Shown: positions 17,483 to 25,014 of the stretch, piece by piece
Layout of the letters: every line of letters begins with the position of its first letter
Numbering within the stretch: position 1 is the stretch's first letter
Source: Tritonibacter horizontis
GTDB lineage: Bacteria; Pseudomonadota; Alphaproteobacteria; Rhodobacterales; Rhodobacteraceae
Length of the DNA: 36,053 nucleotides
Reading direction: 5' to 3'
NCBI RefSeq assembly: GCF_001518015.1
Contig: NZ_LPUY01000042.1
Location: forward strand, 1-36,053
Notes under the pieces: model-generated
Databases searched by the model: none
What the model saw: the letters and a program-made list of their open reading frames with translations, nothing else
Told to the model about the DNA's origin: nothing
Position numbers and translations under genes: made by a program

Positions 17483-17971
17483 ATGGATCATGTGGACTTC
17501 ATACTGCAGCAATGGCACCGCGCGCGGCCCGATCTGGATGTCACGGCAATGGGGGTGATTGGCCGGGTGGGGCGGCTCTATCTGGCGTATCTGCGGCCGA
17601 TGGAAAAAACCTTTGCCCGCTTTGGCCTCAACGCCGCCAAATTCGATGTCATGGCCACGCTGCGCCGGTCAGGCGCACCCTATCAGTTGTCGGCGGGCGA
17701 CTTGTTGAAGGCGACGATGGTGGCTTCGGGCACCATGACCAACAGGATTGACCGGCTGGAGGCGGACGGATTGGTGTCCCGTACCACCAACCCGAGCGAC
17801 AGCCGCAGTTTCCTGATTGCGCTGACGCCGGAAGGTCTGGCGCTGATCGACGAGGTGGTCGAGGCGCATGTGCAGACCCAGGCGGCGTTGCTGGACGGGC
17901 TGACGGCACAGGAAGCAGAGGCCTTCAGCGCGCTGTTGTCCAAGGCGCTGAAAGCGGCCGGGAGCAGCTGA
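17483..17971 (+). CDS. MarR family transcriptional regulator
   Basis: A 162-residue winged-helix regulator. A dimerisation helix (15-45) is followed by the wHTH (about 50-105) with KFDVMATLRRSG, LSAGDLLKATMVASGTMTNRIDRLEADGLVSR and the wing TNPSDSRSFLIALTPEG. The end is a long dimer helix. It is expected to repress itself and the divergent exporter until a ligand binds. No Shine-Dalgarno sequence is seen before ATG 17483; translation may be weak or leaderless-like, which would suit a repressor. It converges on the PfkB gene, with a short imperfect hairpin (17971-17992) in the gap. Confidence 0.92.
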   Translation: MDHVDFILQQWHRARPDLDVTAMGVIGRVGRLYLAYLRPMEKTFARFGLNAAKFDVMATLRRSGAPYQLSAGDLLKATMVASGTMTNRIDRLEADGLVSRTTNPSDSRSFLIALTPEGLALIDEVVEAHVQTQAALLDGLTAQEAEAFSALLSKALKAAGSS

Positions 17972-18027
17972 CCGGTGGTCGTCGGCCACCCGGCAGTTGG
18001 CGCCAGATGGTCGCTGCTGTGCCGACC

Positions 18028-19026
18028 TTAGCCGTCGAGCAATCCCGCGCTGCGCAGGACGCTGCGCATATCCGCCTGTGGGCGCGGCCCGATATGGCTG
18101 ATCACCTCGGCGGCGCAGGCGTTGCCGATCCGGGCACAGACCTCGAGATCGCGCCCGGTGGCCAGACCAAACAGAAAGCCGGCCGCGAACTGATCCCCGG
18201 CCCCGGTGGCATCGACGGGCACCACCTTGGTCACCGGCACATCAAACCGCTCGCCCGCGCCCACCACGGTGACACCATCGCCAGAGCGGGTGCAGACCAC
18301 CAGGGGGCAAATCGCGGCGGTCTTGGCCAGGGCGTCTTCCAGATCGTCGGTTTCAAAGAGGGATTTGATCTCGTCCTCATTGCCGATCACATATTCCAGC
18401 TCCGTTTCGATCAACCTGAGGAAATCGGCGCGGTGGCGTTCGACGCAAAAGGGGTCGGAGATCGCGATGCCCGGCTTGCCGCCGCCCGCACGACAGTCCC
18501 GCGCGGCTTCCAGAAAGGCGGTCTTGCCCTTGTCCTTGTCGAACAGATACCCTTCGAGGAACATGATCTGGGCCTGTCCGGCGACCGCGGGTGGCACGTC
18601 GTCAGAGCTGAGTTCCGAGGAAATCCCGAGGTAGGTGTTCATCGACCGCTCGCCATCCGGCGAGACGAAGATCATCGACCGCGAGCTGGGCAGCTCGCCG
18701 CCGGGAACGGGCGCGTTGACGAAATCGACGCCATCGTCCTGCATCGCGGCGGCATAGAACCGGCCAAGCGCGTCGTCATGGACGCGGCCAATGAACGCCG
18801 CGCTGAGCCCGAGCGCGCCCGCACCGGCGATGGTATTGGCTACCGAGCCGCCGGGGGTCTGGACGCGGTCCTTCATCGAAGCATAGAGCACCTCGGCGCG
18901 GTCGCGCTCGATAAGCTGCATGATGCCTTTTCCGATCCCCATATGGTCGAGGAAACTGTCATCGCATTGCGAGATGACATCGACAACGGCATTGCCGATG
19001 CCCACGAGCTGATAGGTTTTGGTCAT
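18028..19026 (-). CDS. PfkB family sugar/nucleoside kinase (adenosine kinase-like)
   Basis: A 332-residue ribokinase-fold kinase. N-terminal YQLVGIGNAVVDVISQ, the substrate-binding GGSVANTIAGAGALG with AAFIGRVHDDALG, and the C-terminal signature VPVDATGAGDQFAAGFLFG (anion hole plus catalytic Asp) are all present. This group in alphaproteobacteria is usually labelled adenosine kinase; ribokinase or fructokinase activity cannot be ruled out. ATG 19026 overlaps the stop of nth (ATGA), so the two are translated as a pair from the nth promoter. A longer frame reaching to 19860 belongs to nth in another frame and is not coding here. Confidence 0.92.
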   Translation of the reverse strand: MTKTYQLVGIGNAVVDVISQCDDSFLDHMGIGKGIMQLIERDRAEVLYASMKDRVQTPGGSVANTIAGAGALGLSAAFIGRVHDDALGRFYAAAMQDDGVDFVNAPVPGGELPSSRSMIFVSPDGERSMNTYLGISSELSSDDVPPAVAGQAQIMFLEGYLFDKDKGKTAFLEAARDCRAGGGKPGIAISDPFCVERHRADFLRLIETELEYVIGNEDEIKSLFETDDLEDALAKTAAICPLVVCTRSGDGVTVVGAGERFDVPVTKVVPVDATGAGDQFAAGFLFGLATGRDLEVCARIGNACAAEVISHIGPRPQADMRSVLRSAGLLDG

Positions 19027-19667
19027 TGTGTCTTGTCCTCGAACTGACAAAGGTCCCGGATGATACAGGTCGGGCACTGGGGTTTGCGTGCCTTGCAGTG
19101 ATAGCGGCCGTGCAGGATCAGCCAATGGTGGGCGTGGAGTTGGAAATCGACGGGGATGTGGTCCTCGATGGCGCGTTCCACCGCGTCCACATCCTTGCCC
19201 GGCGCGATGCCGGAGCGGTTGCCGACGCGAAAGATATGGGTGTCCACCGCCTGCGCGGGGTGGCGCCACCACATGTTGAGAACCACATTGGCGGTCTTGC
19301 GGCCGACGCCGGGCAGGCTTTCGAGAGCGGCGCGGGAACAGGGCACCTCGCCGCCGTATTGCTCCACCAGGATGCGCGACAGCTTGATGACGTTCTTGGC
19401 CTTGTTGCGATAGAGCCCGATGGTCTTGATGTGTTCGATCACCTGCTCTTCGCCGAGGTCCAGCATCTTTTGAGGCGTGTCCGCGATCTGGAACAGCGCC
19501 TTGGTCGCCTTGTTGACGCCGGCATCGGTGGCCTGCGCGGACAGGGCCACCGCCACGACCAGCGTATAGACATTGACGTGATCCAGCTCGCCCTTGGGCG
19601 CGGCGTCGGCCGCCTGAAACCGGGTGAAGATCTCGCGGAGGGTATGATAATCGAGTTGTTTGGCCAT
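19023..19667 (-). CDS. nth: Endonuclease III
   Basis: A 214-residue base-excision-repair glycosylase/AP lyase acting on oxidised pyrimidines. The helix-hairpin-helix LPGVGRKTANVVL carries the catalytic Lys K124, and VDTHIFRV carries the catalytic Asp D142. The 4Fe-4S cluster cysteines are C191, C198, C201 and C207, with exact C-x6-C-x2-C-x5-C spacing. ATG 19667 begins MAKQLDYHTLREIF, the usual start; the open frame continuing to 19781 runs through intergenic repeat sequence. Downstream it is coupled to the PfkB kinase gene by a four-base overlap. Confidence 0.96.
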   Translation of the reverse strand: MAKQLDYHTLREIFTRFQAADAAPKGELDHVNVYTLVVAVALSAQATDAGVNKATKALFQIADTPQKMLDLGEEQVIEHIKTIGLYRNKAKNVIKLSRILVEQYGGEVPCSRAALESLPGVGRKTANVVLNMWWRHPAQAVDTHIFRVGNRSGIAPGKDVDAVERAIEDHIPVDFQLHAHHWLILHGRYHCKARKPQCPTCIIRDLCQFEDKTQ

Positions 19668-19770
19668 CGCGCGCCGTTTTGCCCGCTTGCGCGCGATGGC
19701 GCAAATTAAAAACGCGGCGCATTTGTCCGGGGTTTGGGGGTGCGATGGAAAAGCCGCGGTTCGCGCCCCC

Positions 19771-19852
19771 GCCCGGCCCAACGCTTTTGGAGGTGGCTTT
19801 GCCGCGCTCCTGAAAAGGGGCGGGAGAGCCCGCCGTGCGGCGGCAGCCCGGA
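19771..19852 (+). repeat. Dispersed intergenic repeat, copy D
   Basis: GGCCCAACGCTTTTG (19775-19789), then a Gly/Cys-like GGAGGTGGCTTTGCCGC spacer, GAAAAGGGGCGGGAG (to 19826), and a GC-rich tail with CCGCC...GGCGG pairing. The core aligns with copy A in the same orientation with few differences. A GC hairpin of the type seen in copies B and E is not present on its left side. Confidence 0.65.
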
Positions 19853-19863
19853 CTTGCCATTTA

Positions 19864-19910
19864 GGTCAGCATGGCTGACCCATTGTTTCGCGTGCGAAAC
19901 AATGGGTCAG
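19864..19910. repeat. Three-arm perfect inverted repeat
   Basis: CTGACCCATTGTTTCGC (19875-19891) and GCGAAACAATGGGTCAG (19894-19910) form a perfect 17-bp inverted repeat with a 2-base spacer. A third arm GGTCAGC (19864-19870) pairs perfectly with GCTGACC (19874-19880) around ATG. The two hairpins share the left arm of the large one, so they exclude each other. No T-run follows, which argues against a simple terminator. Confidence 0.8.
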
Positions 19911-20120
19911 AAGTTGCGCCACTTTTTATGGGCGTTGCCACCAGGGCGCACGCATAGATCTGCCGGGCGCGCAACAGGGACGGGTGTTTTCGGGGCGGCG
20001 TGCAGGGGGATCCGCACCGCCCGCGCGCGGCAAAAGCGCAGGTTCCGGGTCGCGCCGGCGGCGCGTCCGCGCTACCGTGGCGACGCGACAGGATCGCAGC
20101 CGAACGAGGGGAGTTGACCC

Positions 20121-20987
20121 ATGCAACGCGACGAACAGGCCTATCACTATGGGGTGATCCGCCGGGCGATCGAGATCATAGACGAAGATGGCGCTGATCT
20201 GCCGCTTGAGGCGCTGGCGGCGCGGATGGAGATGAGCCCGGCGCATTTCCAACGGGTGTTTTCCGCCTGGGCCGGGGTGTCGCCGAAGCGCTATCAGCAA
20301 TACCTGCGCCTCGGGCATGCCAAATCGTTGCTGCGGGCGCAGACGCCGTTGCTGGACACGGCCCATGCGGTCGGACTGTCGGGGTCTGGCCGGTTGCACG
20401 ACCTGTTTGTGCGCTGGGAGGCGATGAGCCCGGGCGATTATGCCCGCAAGGGGGCGGGTCTGACGATACGCTGGGGCTGGTTCGACAGCCCCTTTGGCCT
20501 TGCCCTGGTGCTGGGCACGCAAAAGGGCCTGTGCGGCCTGGCCTTTGCCGCCGAAATCGGTGCGGAGCGGACCCTGGCGGATATGCGCGGGCGCTGGCCG
20601 AAGGCGGCGTTCATCGAAGACCCGTCAGGGCTGGCACCACAAGTCGCCGATGTGTTCGCCCGCCGGGGCGAAACCCAACTACATCTGATCGGCGCGCCCT
20701 TGCAGATCAAGGTCTGGGAGGCGCTGCTGAACATCCCGGAGGGGGGCGCTGCCACCTATGGCGAGATCGCCGCTGCGGTCAAAGCCCCCGCTGCGGTGCG
20801 GGCCGTTGGCACCGCTGTGGGAAAGAACCCGCTGAGCTGGCTCATTCCCTGTCACCGGGTGTTGCGCAAAGGCGGCGCGATGGGGGGGTACCACTGGGGC
20901 CTGCCGGTCAAACGCGCGATGCTGGCCTTTGAGGGGGCGCGCAGGGATGCCGCGTCCGGGACCGCAGCCGAAGAAACCGCAGCATAG
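20121..20987 (+). CDS. AraC-type HTH plus O6-alkylguanine-DNA alkyltransferase fusion (Ada-like, lacking the N-terminal Cys-zinc domain)
   Basis: A 288-residue fusion. Residues 10-110 are an AraC-type double helix-turn-helix (LPLEALAARMEMSPAHFQRVFSAWAGVSPKRYQQYLRL...AHAVGLSGSGRLHDLF). Residues about 195-275 are the methyltransferase domain with the acceptor cysteine C244 in LIPCHRVLRKGG and the finger RAVGTAVGKNP. E. coli Ada begins with a zinc domain that repairs phosphotriesters and switches on the regulator; that domain is absent. The protein should repair O6-alkylguanine, while how its DNA-binding half is controlled is unclear. GGGGAG lies 7-8 bases before ATG 20121. The last 80 bases overlap a small gene on the other strand. 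Confidence 0.93.
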   Translation: MQRDEQAYHYGVIRRAIEIIDEDGADLPLEALAARMEMSPAHFQRVFSAWAGVSPKRYQQYLRLGHAKSLLRAQTPLLDTAHAVGLSGSGRLHDLFVRWEAMSPGDYARKGAGLTIRWGWFDSPFGLALVLGTQKGLCGLAFAAEIGAERTLADMRGRWPKAAFIEDPSGLAPQVADVFARRGETQLHLIGAPLQIKVWEALLNIPEGGAATYGEIAAAVKAPAAVRAVGTAVGKNPLSWLIPCHRVLRKGGAMGGYHWGLPVKRAMLAFEGARRDAASGTAAEETAA

Positions 20988-21180
20988 CCAGTTGCCTCAG
21001 CCCCCTGCGCAATGCGGCGGCCTGCCGGTGTCGGCGGGCGTGACGGGCCGCCCTGTCCAGGGAGTCCATGTGCTGCCAGACCTCTTCCTGTTCGATTTCG
21101 TAACCGCTGCGCGGCGGTCTGGGGGCCTGCCAGCGGTCCAGGCCGAGGCTGATCAGCACGATCCAATCATATGACAGCAT
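20908..21180 (-). CDS. Small basic protein of unknown function
   Basis: A 90-residue frame, MLSYDWIVLISLGLDRWQ... then GYEIEQEEVWQHMDSLDRAARHARRHRQAAALRRGLRQL and a strongly basic Arg-rich tail. I do not recognise it. Evidence for a gene is a good ribosome site (AGGAG 7-8 bases before ATG 21180), its place directly divergent from a YafY/WYL regulator, and an operator-like dyad between them. Against it are the 80-base antisense overlap with the alkyltransferase and the low-complexity C-terminus, which may mean the true product is shorter or that only the N-terminal part is conserved. Confidence 0.45.
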   Translation of the reverse strand: MLSYDWIVLISLGLDRWQAPRPPRSGYEIEQEEVWQHMDSLDRAARHARRHRQAAALRRGLRQLAMLRFLRLRSRTRHPCAPPQRPASRV

Positions 21181-21235
21181 GGGATATCTCCTGTTGTAAG
21201 CGTTGCTGTGTCGCCTCCAGAAAAACAGATCGCTG

Positions 21236-21253
21236 CTGACACCCTGTTGTCAG
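21236..21253. promoter_or_regulatory. Dyad operator between the small gene and the YafY regulator
   Basis: CTGACA-CCCTGT-TGTCAG is a perfect 6-bp inverted repeat with a 6-base spacer, centred 69 bases before the regulator ATG and 64 bases before the divergent small gene. TATGAT at 21264-21269 could be a -10 box, but no -35 at proper spacing is visible. Binding by the YafY protein is inferred from position. Confidence 0.5.
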
Positions 21254-21313
21254 TGGGGCATGCTATGATGGCAGCAGACTGTCACCTCATGACCCAGACA
21301 AAGGAGGTCGCGG

Positions 21314-22003
21314 ATGTCCCGCAGTGACCGGCTGTTCGAGCTGATCCAGATTCTGCGCACGGCCAAGGGCCCGATGCGGGCCGAAGACCTTGGCGCGCGG
21401 CTTGAGGTTTCAAAACGCACGATTTACCGCGATATTGTTGCGTTGCAGGCGATGCGCACCCCGGTCGAGGGCGAGGCGGGGATCGGCTATGTGCTGCGCA
21501 AGGGCTACGATCTGCCGCCGCTGAATTTCGACGAAGAAGAGATCGAGGCGCTGCATGTCGGGCTGGCCATGCTGATCCGCACCGGCGATGGCGCCCTGCA
21601 GCAGGCGGCCGCGCGGGTGGGTCGCAAGATCTGCGATGTCCACAAGAGCGCCGAGTGGCTGCAGGTGGCCCCCTATGGGGCGCCGCAGGACAATCCCGAT
21701 TGCGGCTGTGTCCCGATCGCAGTGTTGCGCCAGGCCGTGCGCAGCGCCCAAAAGCTGCGGCTGGCCTATGTCGACAAGGAAAACGTCCATAGCGAACGGG
21801 TGCTGCGCCCGCTGGCGTTGATCTATCACGTGGAGTGCACGCTGCTGGTGGCCTGGTGCGAATTGCGCCATGGTTTCCGGCATTTCCGAACCGACCGGAT
21901 GATTGCGGCGGATCTGCTTGAGGACCGGTTTTCCGCGGATGCGCCGCTGTTGCGCAAACTTTGGCAGGAACAAGAAGACAGTTCATTCGTTCACGCTCCG
22001 TGA
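21314..22003 (+). CDS. YafY family regulator (HTH_11 plus WYL domain)
   Basis: A 229-residue regulator. The N-terminal helix-turn-helix (1-60) is RSDRLFELIQILRTAKGPMRAEDLGARLEVSKRTIYRDIVALQAM, followed by the PVEGEAGIGYVLRKGYDLPPLNF linker of this family. The C-terminal half is a WYL-type sensor (RLAYVDKENVHSERVLRPLALIYHVECTLLVAWCELRHGFRHFRTDRM), which often binds nucleotides or nucleic acids. AAGGAGG ends 6 bases before ATG 21314. It is divergent from the small basic protein gene. It probably represses itself through the dyad at 21236-21253. Confidence 0.92.
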   Translation: MSRSDRLFELIQILRTAKGPMRAEDLGARLEVSKRTIYRDIVALQAMRTPVEGEAGIGYVLRKGYDLPPLNFDEEEIEALHVGLAMLIRTGDGALQQAAARVGRKICDVHKSAEWLQVAPYGAPQDNPDCGCVPIAVLRQAVRSAQKLRLAYVDKENVHSERVLRPLALIYHVECTLLVAWCELRHGFRHFRTDRMIAADLLEDRFSADAPLLRKLWQEQEDSSFVHAP

Positions 22004-22170
22004 GGCCCCTCTGCACAGGGCAGGCGACACTGCGCGGCAATCCGCCGAAGCGCATCTCTTGTCGCTTGTTGCTGCTGCGATGTGGCACAATATCTATGCG
22101 TAACGTCTCCGCCCGTGATGAGGTCATCCGGTGCGTCCAGAGACAGGATTGAGAAGAAAAGGTAGACTGA

Positions 22171-22836
22171 ATGTCTTTTGCTAAACTCCCCGTGATTGGT
22201 GTTCTGACCGCCGCCGTTGCCCTGAGCGCCTGTAACGACCCGGCCTCTTACGGTGCGCCGGGTGGCATCAACCGGTCGCAGAATGGCGCAATCATCGGCG
22301 GTCTGATCGGGGCCGGCATCGGGGCGGCGACCTCGGATGACGACAAGGCGGCCACCATTGCCGGGTCGGCGGCCATTGGCGCGCTGGCCGGCGGGCTGAT
22401 CGGGCGGGAGCTGGACAAGCAGGAAGCAGAGCTGCGCCAGAGCCTGGACAACGATGCGATCTCCATCGTGAACACCGGCGACAAGCTGATCGTGTCCCTG
22501 CCGAACGATCTGACCTTTGCCACCGACAGCGCGGCGATTTCGTCGATCGTGCGTGGGGATCTGCGCAAGGTTGCCGGCAGTCTGCAGCGCTATCCGGGCA
22601 GCGTGGTGCAGGTGATCGGCCACACCGACAGCGATGGGGCCGCCGCGTATAACTACGGGCTCTCCGAGCGGCGCGCCAATGTGGTCGCGGATGAAATGGC
22701 AGCGGGCGGCGTGTCTTACGGCCGCATGCGCATCATCGGGCGCGGCGAAGATGCGCCGGTGGCCAGCAACCTGACGCCGGAGGGCAAGGCCCGCAACCGG
22801 CGGGTGGAGATTGTCATCATTCCGCAAGCCACCTGA
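22171..22836 (+). CDS. OmpA family lipoprotein with glycine-zipper segment
   Basis: A 221-residue envelope lipoprotein. The signal peptide ends in the lipobox LSAC with the lipidated Cys at 21; residue +2 is Asn, so outer-membrane sorting is expected. A glycine-zipper region (NGAIIGGLIGAGIGAATSDDDKAATIAGSAAIGALAGGLIG, about 37-80) precedes the OmpA-C domain (105-220) with QVIGHTDSDGAAAYNYGLSERRANVV and RNRRVEIVI. This layout matches YiaD/Pal-like proteins that tie the outer membrane to peptidoglycan. AAAGG lies 8 bases before ATG 22171. An intrinsic terminator follows at 22920. Confidence 0.93.
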   Translation: MSFAKLPVIGVLTAAVALSACNDPASYGAPGGINRSQNGAIIGGLIGAGIGAATSDDDKAATIAGSAAIGALAGGLIGRELDKQEAELRQSLDNDAISIVNTGDKLIVSLPNDLTFATDSAAISSIVRGDLRKVAGSLQRYPGSVVQVIGHTDSDGAAAYNYGLSERRANVVADEMAAGGVSYGRMRIIGRGEDAPVASNLTPEGKARNRRVEIVIIPQAT

Positions 22837-23155
22837 GCGAAGCCGGATAGGCTGGAACCGGGACGCTGAGGGCAGGACGCCCTTGGTGCGTCCCGCATAG
22901 CAGCAGATTGCACCACACTGGCCGCGCAGATGGCGCGGCCTTTGCATTTGACGCGGCTCCGATCCAGCGTCAGTGCCCCGTTTTGTCCGGTCTTGCCCGG
23001 GGGCGCCCCGGTTCACACCGGCCGCCATTGAACGGGCGCGCGACGGGTTTGTGTGGTCCTGCACAGCCGCTCTGCGCGCAGCGGCCTTTCACGCCCGTGC
23101 CCGCGCGCTTAGCTAAAATCAGACCGATACGTTACGCAGAAAGAAGGAACAGATC
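22837..23155. other. 319-base gene-free region between the OmpA lipoprotein and FMN reductase genes
   Basis: It holds a probable hairpin GGGACG...CGTCCC (about 22860-22897), the terminator at 22920-22943, and a near-palindrome CCGGGGGCGCCCCGG around 22998. The last 60 bases presumably hold the FMN reductase promoter, which I cannot define. No small gene is supported. Confidence 0.5.
22920..22943 (+). terminator. Intrinsic terminator after the OmpA-like lipoprotein gene
   Basis: A perfect 8-bp stem GGCCGCGC/GCGCGGCC with a 5-base loop is followed by TTTGCATTTG. The T-run is short, so termination may be partial. It lies 84 bases past the stop codon. Confidence 0.65.
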
Positions 23156-23704
23156 ATGTCCGACCCCAAATTGCTGCTCATTTCAGGTTCGCTCCGGACA
23201 GAGGCGACCAATCGCAAACTGACGCGGGAGGCGGCGCGCCTGTTCGGCGCGGCAGAGGTTGTCGAAGCCGATCTGCGGTTTCCGCTCTACGATGGCGATC
23301 AGGAGGCCGACAGCGGCATTCCCGAGGCCGTACAACGCCTGACGGACCAGATTGCCGCGGCGGATGCGGTTGTGATCTCGACACCGGAGTACAACAAAGG
23401 CCCGTCCGGGGTGTTGAAGAACGCATTGGACTGGGTGAGCCGGACCGAGGGCAACCCCTGGAAGGACAAGCCGGTTGCGGTGATGTCAGCCGCTGCGGGC
23501 CGCGCCGGGGGCGAGCGGGCGCAGATGATCCTGCGCAGCTTCCTGGTGCCCTTTCGCCCCCATGTGGTGCCGGGCCCGGAGGTTCATCTGGCCGGGTCGC
23601 GCGAGGCGTTTGACGAGGCGGGCCAGTTGACCAGCGAGCAATACATCAAGACATTGACCGAGCTGATGACGCAGCTGCGGGCGGTGGCGACCGGCAGATC
23701 CTGA
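23156..23704 (+). CDS. NADPH-dependent FMN reductase family protein
   Basis: A 182-residue flavodoxin-fold oxidoreductase. The phosphate-binding loop LISGSLRTEATNRKL (about 7-21) and the flavin-stacking segment TPEYNKGPSGVLKNALDWVSR (about 78-98) are diagnostic of the FMN_red family, which includes chromate and azo/quinone reductases such as ChrR. It probably reduces quinones or xenobiotics in the cytoplasm using NAD(P)H. AAGGAAC precedes ATG 23156 at normal spacing. It stands alone between a terminator and repeat copy E. Confidence 0.93.
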   Translation: MSDPKLLLISGSLRTEATNRKLTREAARLFGAAEVVEADLRFPLYDGDQEADSGIPEAVQRLTDQIAAADAVVISTPEYNKGPSGVLKNALDWVSRTEGNPWKDKPVAVMSAAAGRAGGERAQMILRSFLVPFRPHVVPGPEVHLAGSREAFDEAGQLTSEQYIKTLTELMTQLRAVATGRS

Positions 23705-23745
23705 GCGGCGCAGAGCCCAGGCCCAGGCCAAGGGGGACCCCTGCG

Positions 23746-23844
23746 GGGCGGGGTGGCTCCCGCCCCTTTGACAAGGACCCCTTTTGGGGATCCTCGGCAC
23801 AGCGTTGGGCCGAGCGGGGGCCGCGCCGCAGGCGCGGCCCCCGC
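23746..23844 (-). repeat. Dispersed intergenic repeat, copy E
   Basis: In reverse orientation it has CTCCCGCCCC (23757-23766), an imperfect hairpin AGGACCCC...GGGGATCCT, GCGTTGGGCC (23802-23811) and a perfect 14-bp GC hairpin GCGGGGGCCGCGCC-GCA-GGCGCGGCCCCCGC (23814-23844). The block order and the trinucleotide loop match copy B. Confidence 0.7.
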
Positions 23845-23887
23845 CCACCGCGATGCGCACCGCGCAGCGCAATCCCTCGATGTCGCG

Positions 23888-23917
23888 CCAGTCCCCTTTG
23901 AACCAGTCCCCTTTGAA
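23888..23917 (+). repeat. Tandem 15-base direct repeat
   Basis: CCAGTCCCCTTTGAA occurs twice with no gap, 22 bases before the ATG of the ferritin-like gene, so it lies in that gene's leader or promoter. It looks like a recent slippage duplication. Confidence 0.75.
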
Positions 23918-23938
23918 ACGGAGCCAGAAGCCAAGCCC

Positions 23939-24781
23939 ATGACAGACACACCGATGACCCTTGCCGAAATGGCGACCGAAGTCCTGACAACAGCTGACGG
24001 TGCCGAAAAAACCGCCCTGTCGCGGCGCCACGCCGCCGCCTGGCGGGCCGCGCGCACCGGCGACGCGCCTGTGATCGAGATCGGCCATGCCGCACCGCCG
24101 CGCCATCCCAACCGCCCCGACAAGCCCGAATTGCTGAACCCGCGCGAGGTGCCAAAGCGCAAGCCCGGTTCGCCGCAGGGGCGTATCGCGCTGTTGCACG
24201 CGGTCGCACATATCGAGCTGAACGCCGTCGATCTGCACTGGGACATCATTGCCCGCTTCACGGATGTGAAAATGCCGCTGGGGTTCTACGACGACTGGGT
24301 CAAATCCGCGGATGAGGAATCGAAACATTTCAACCTCATGTGCGACTGTCTTGCGGCGCTGGGCAGCCACTATGGCGCCCTGCCCGCCCATGCCGGCATG
24401 TGGCGCGCGGCGGAGGATACCACCGAGGATCTGATGGGGCGGCTCGCCGTGGTTCCGATGGTGCTGGAGGCGCGCGGGCTTGATGTGACCCCCGGCATGA
24501 TCACCCTCTTTCGCAAGGCAGGCCTGACCCAGGCGGTGGAGGCGCTGGAAGTGATTTACGCCGAGGAAGTCGCCCATGTGGCCTATGGCGCGAAATGGTT
24601 CAACTTTCTCTGTGGCCGTGACAACCTGGACCCCAAGGCGGAATTTCACGGCCTTGTGCAGAAATACTTCCACGGCGCGCTCAAACCGCCCTTCAACGAA
24701 GAAAAACGCGCCGATGCCGGGCTGCCGCCGGATTTCTACTGGCCGCTGGCGGATGAGGAACCGCCCGCCTACGCCCGCTAG
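23939..24781 (+). CDS. DUF455 family ferritin-like protein
   Basis: A 280-residue helical protein. Paired metal-ligand motifs are visible: AHIELNAVDLHWD (first Glu), DEESKHF (E-E-x-x-H type), then VLEARGLDVTPGM and a second IYAEEVAHVAYGAKWF (E-E-x-x-H). This is the di-iron ferritin-like arrangement expected of DUF455. The family is uncharacterised; an oxygenase or redox role is plausible but unproven. ATG 23939 is the first reasonable start, with only a weak GGAG well upstream; ATG 23954 is an alternative. A frame running back to 23753 reads through repeat copy E and is not coding. Confidence 0.88.
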   Translation: MTDTPMTLAEMATEVLTTADGAEKTALSRRHAAAWRAARTGDAPVIEIGHAAPPRHPNRPDKPELLNPREVPKRKPGSPQGRIALLHAVAHIELNAVDLHWDIIARFTDVKMPLGFYDDWVKSADEESKHFNLMCDCLAALGSHYGALPAHAGMWRAAEDTTEDLMGRLAVVPMVLEARGLDVTPGMITLFRKAGLTQAVEALEVIYAEEVAHVAYGAKWFNFLCGRDNLDPKAEFHGLVQKYFHGALKPPFNEEKRADAGLPPDFYWPLADEEPPAYAR

Positions 24782-24953
24782 ATCTGCACCGGATTGACCT
24801 GTAGGCGGCCTGCGCGAGCGCCCGCCAAACAGGCCGATATCGGCAGTTTTCTGCCCAAGGCCAAGGAAACGCGCAGCTTTCCCGCAATTGACCCGGAACA
24901 GGGTTGCCGAATGGCCACAGTCTGGCTATTCCCATGGGTCAAGGCCAGTGAGG

Positions 24954-24978
24954 GCCGCTTGGCAGAACCCCAAGCGGC
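24954..24978. other. 9-bp perfect inverted repeat upstream of the M23 peptidase gene
   Basis: GCCGCTTGG/CCAAGCGGC with a 7-base loop (CAGAACC) lies 37 bases before the GTG start. No T-run follows on either strand, so it could be an operator or leader hairpin rather than a terminator. The rest of 24782-25014 shows nothing else that I can support. Confidence 0.45.
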
Positions 24979-25014
24979 ATAGGGTCAGGGGATGGGACAA
25001 GGAATATACGGATC

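Larger units (their letters stand above)
19668..20120. other. 453-base gene-free region between nth and the HTH/MGMT gene
   Basis: It holds repeat copy D (19771-19852), the three-arm inverted repeat (19864-19910) and a further GC hairpin CGCGCCG-G-CGGCGCG (20051-20065). The divergent promoters of nth and the alkyltransferase must lie here, but none is clear. A 28-codon frame (19871-19957) starts inside the inverted repeat without a ribosome site and is not called. Confidence 0.6.

Noticed and set aside
18028-19860. A continuous minus-strand frame of 610 codons that would fuse a long N-terminus to the PfkB kinase
   Set aside because: The upstream part is the out-of-frame shadow of nth; the kinase has a clear start at 19026 overlapping the nth stop codon.
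19871-19957. A 28-codon frame starting at ATG 19871
   Set aside because: It lies inside the inverted repeat, has no ribosome site, and shows no sign of coding beyond the repeat.
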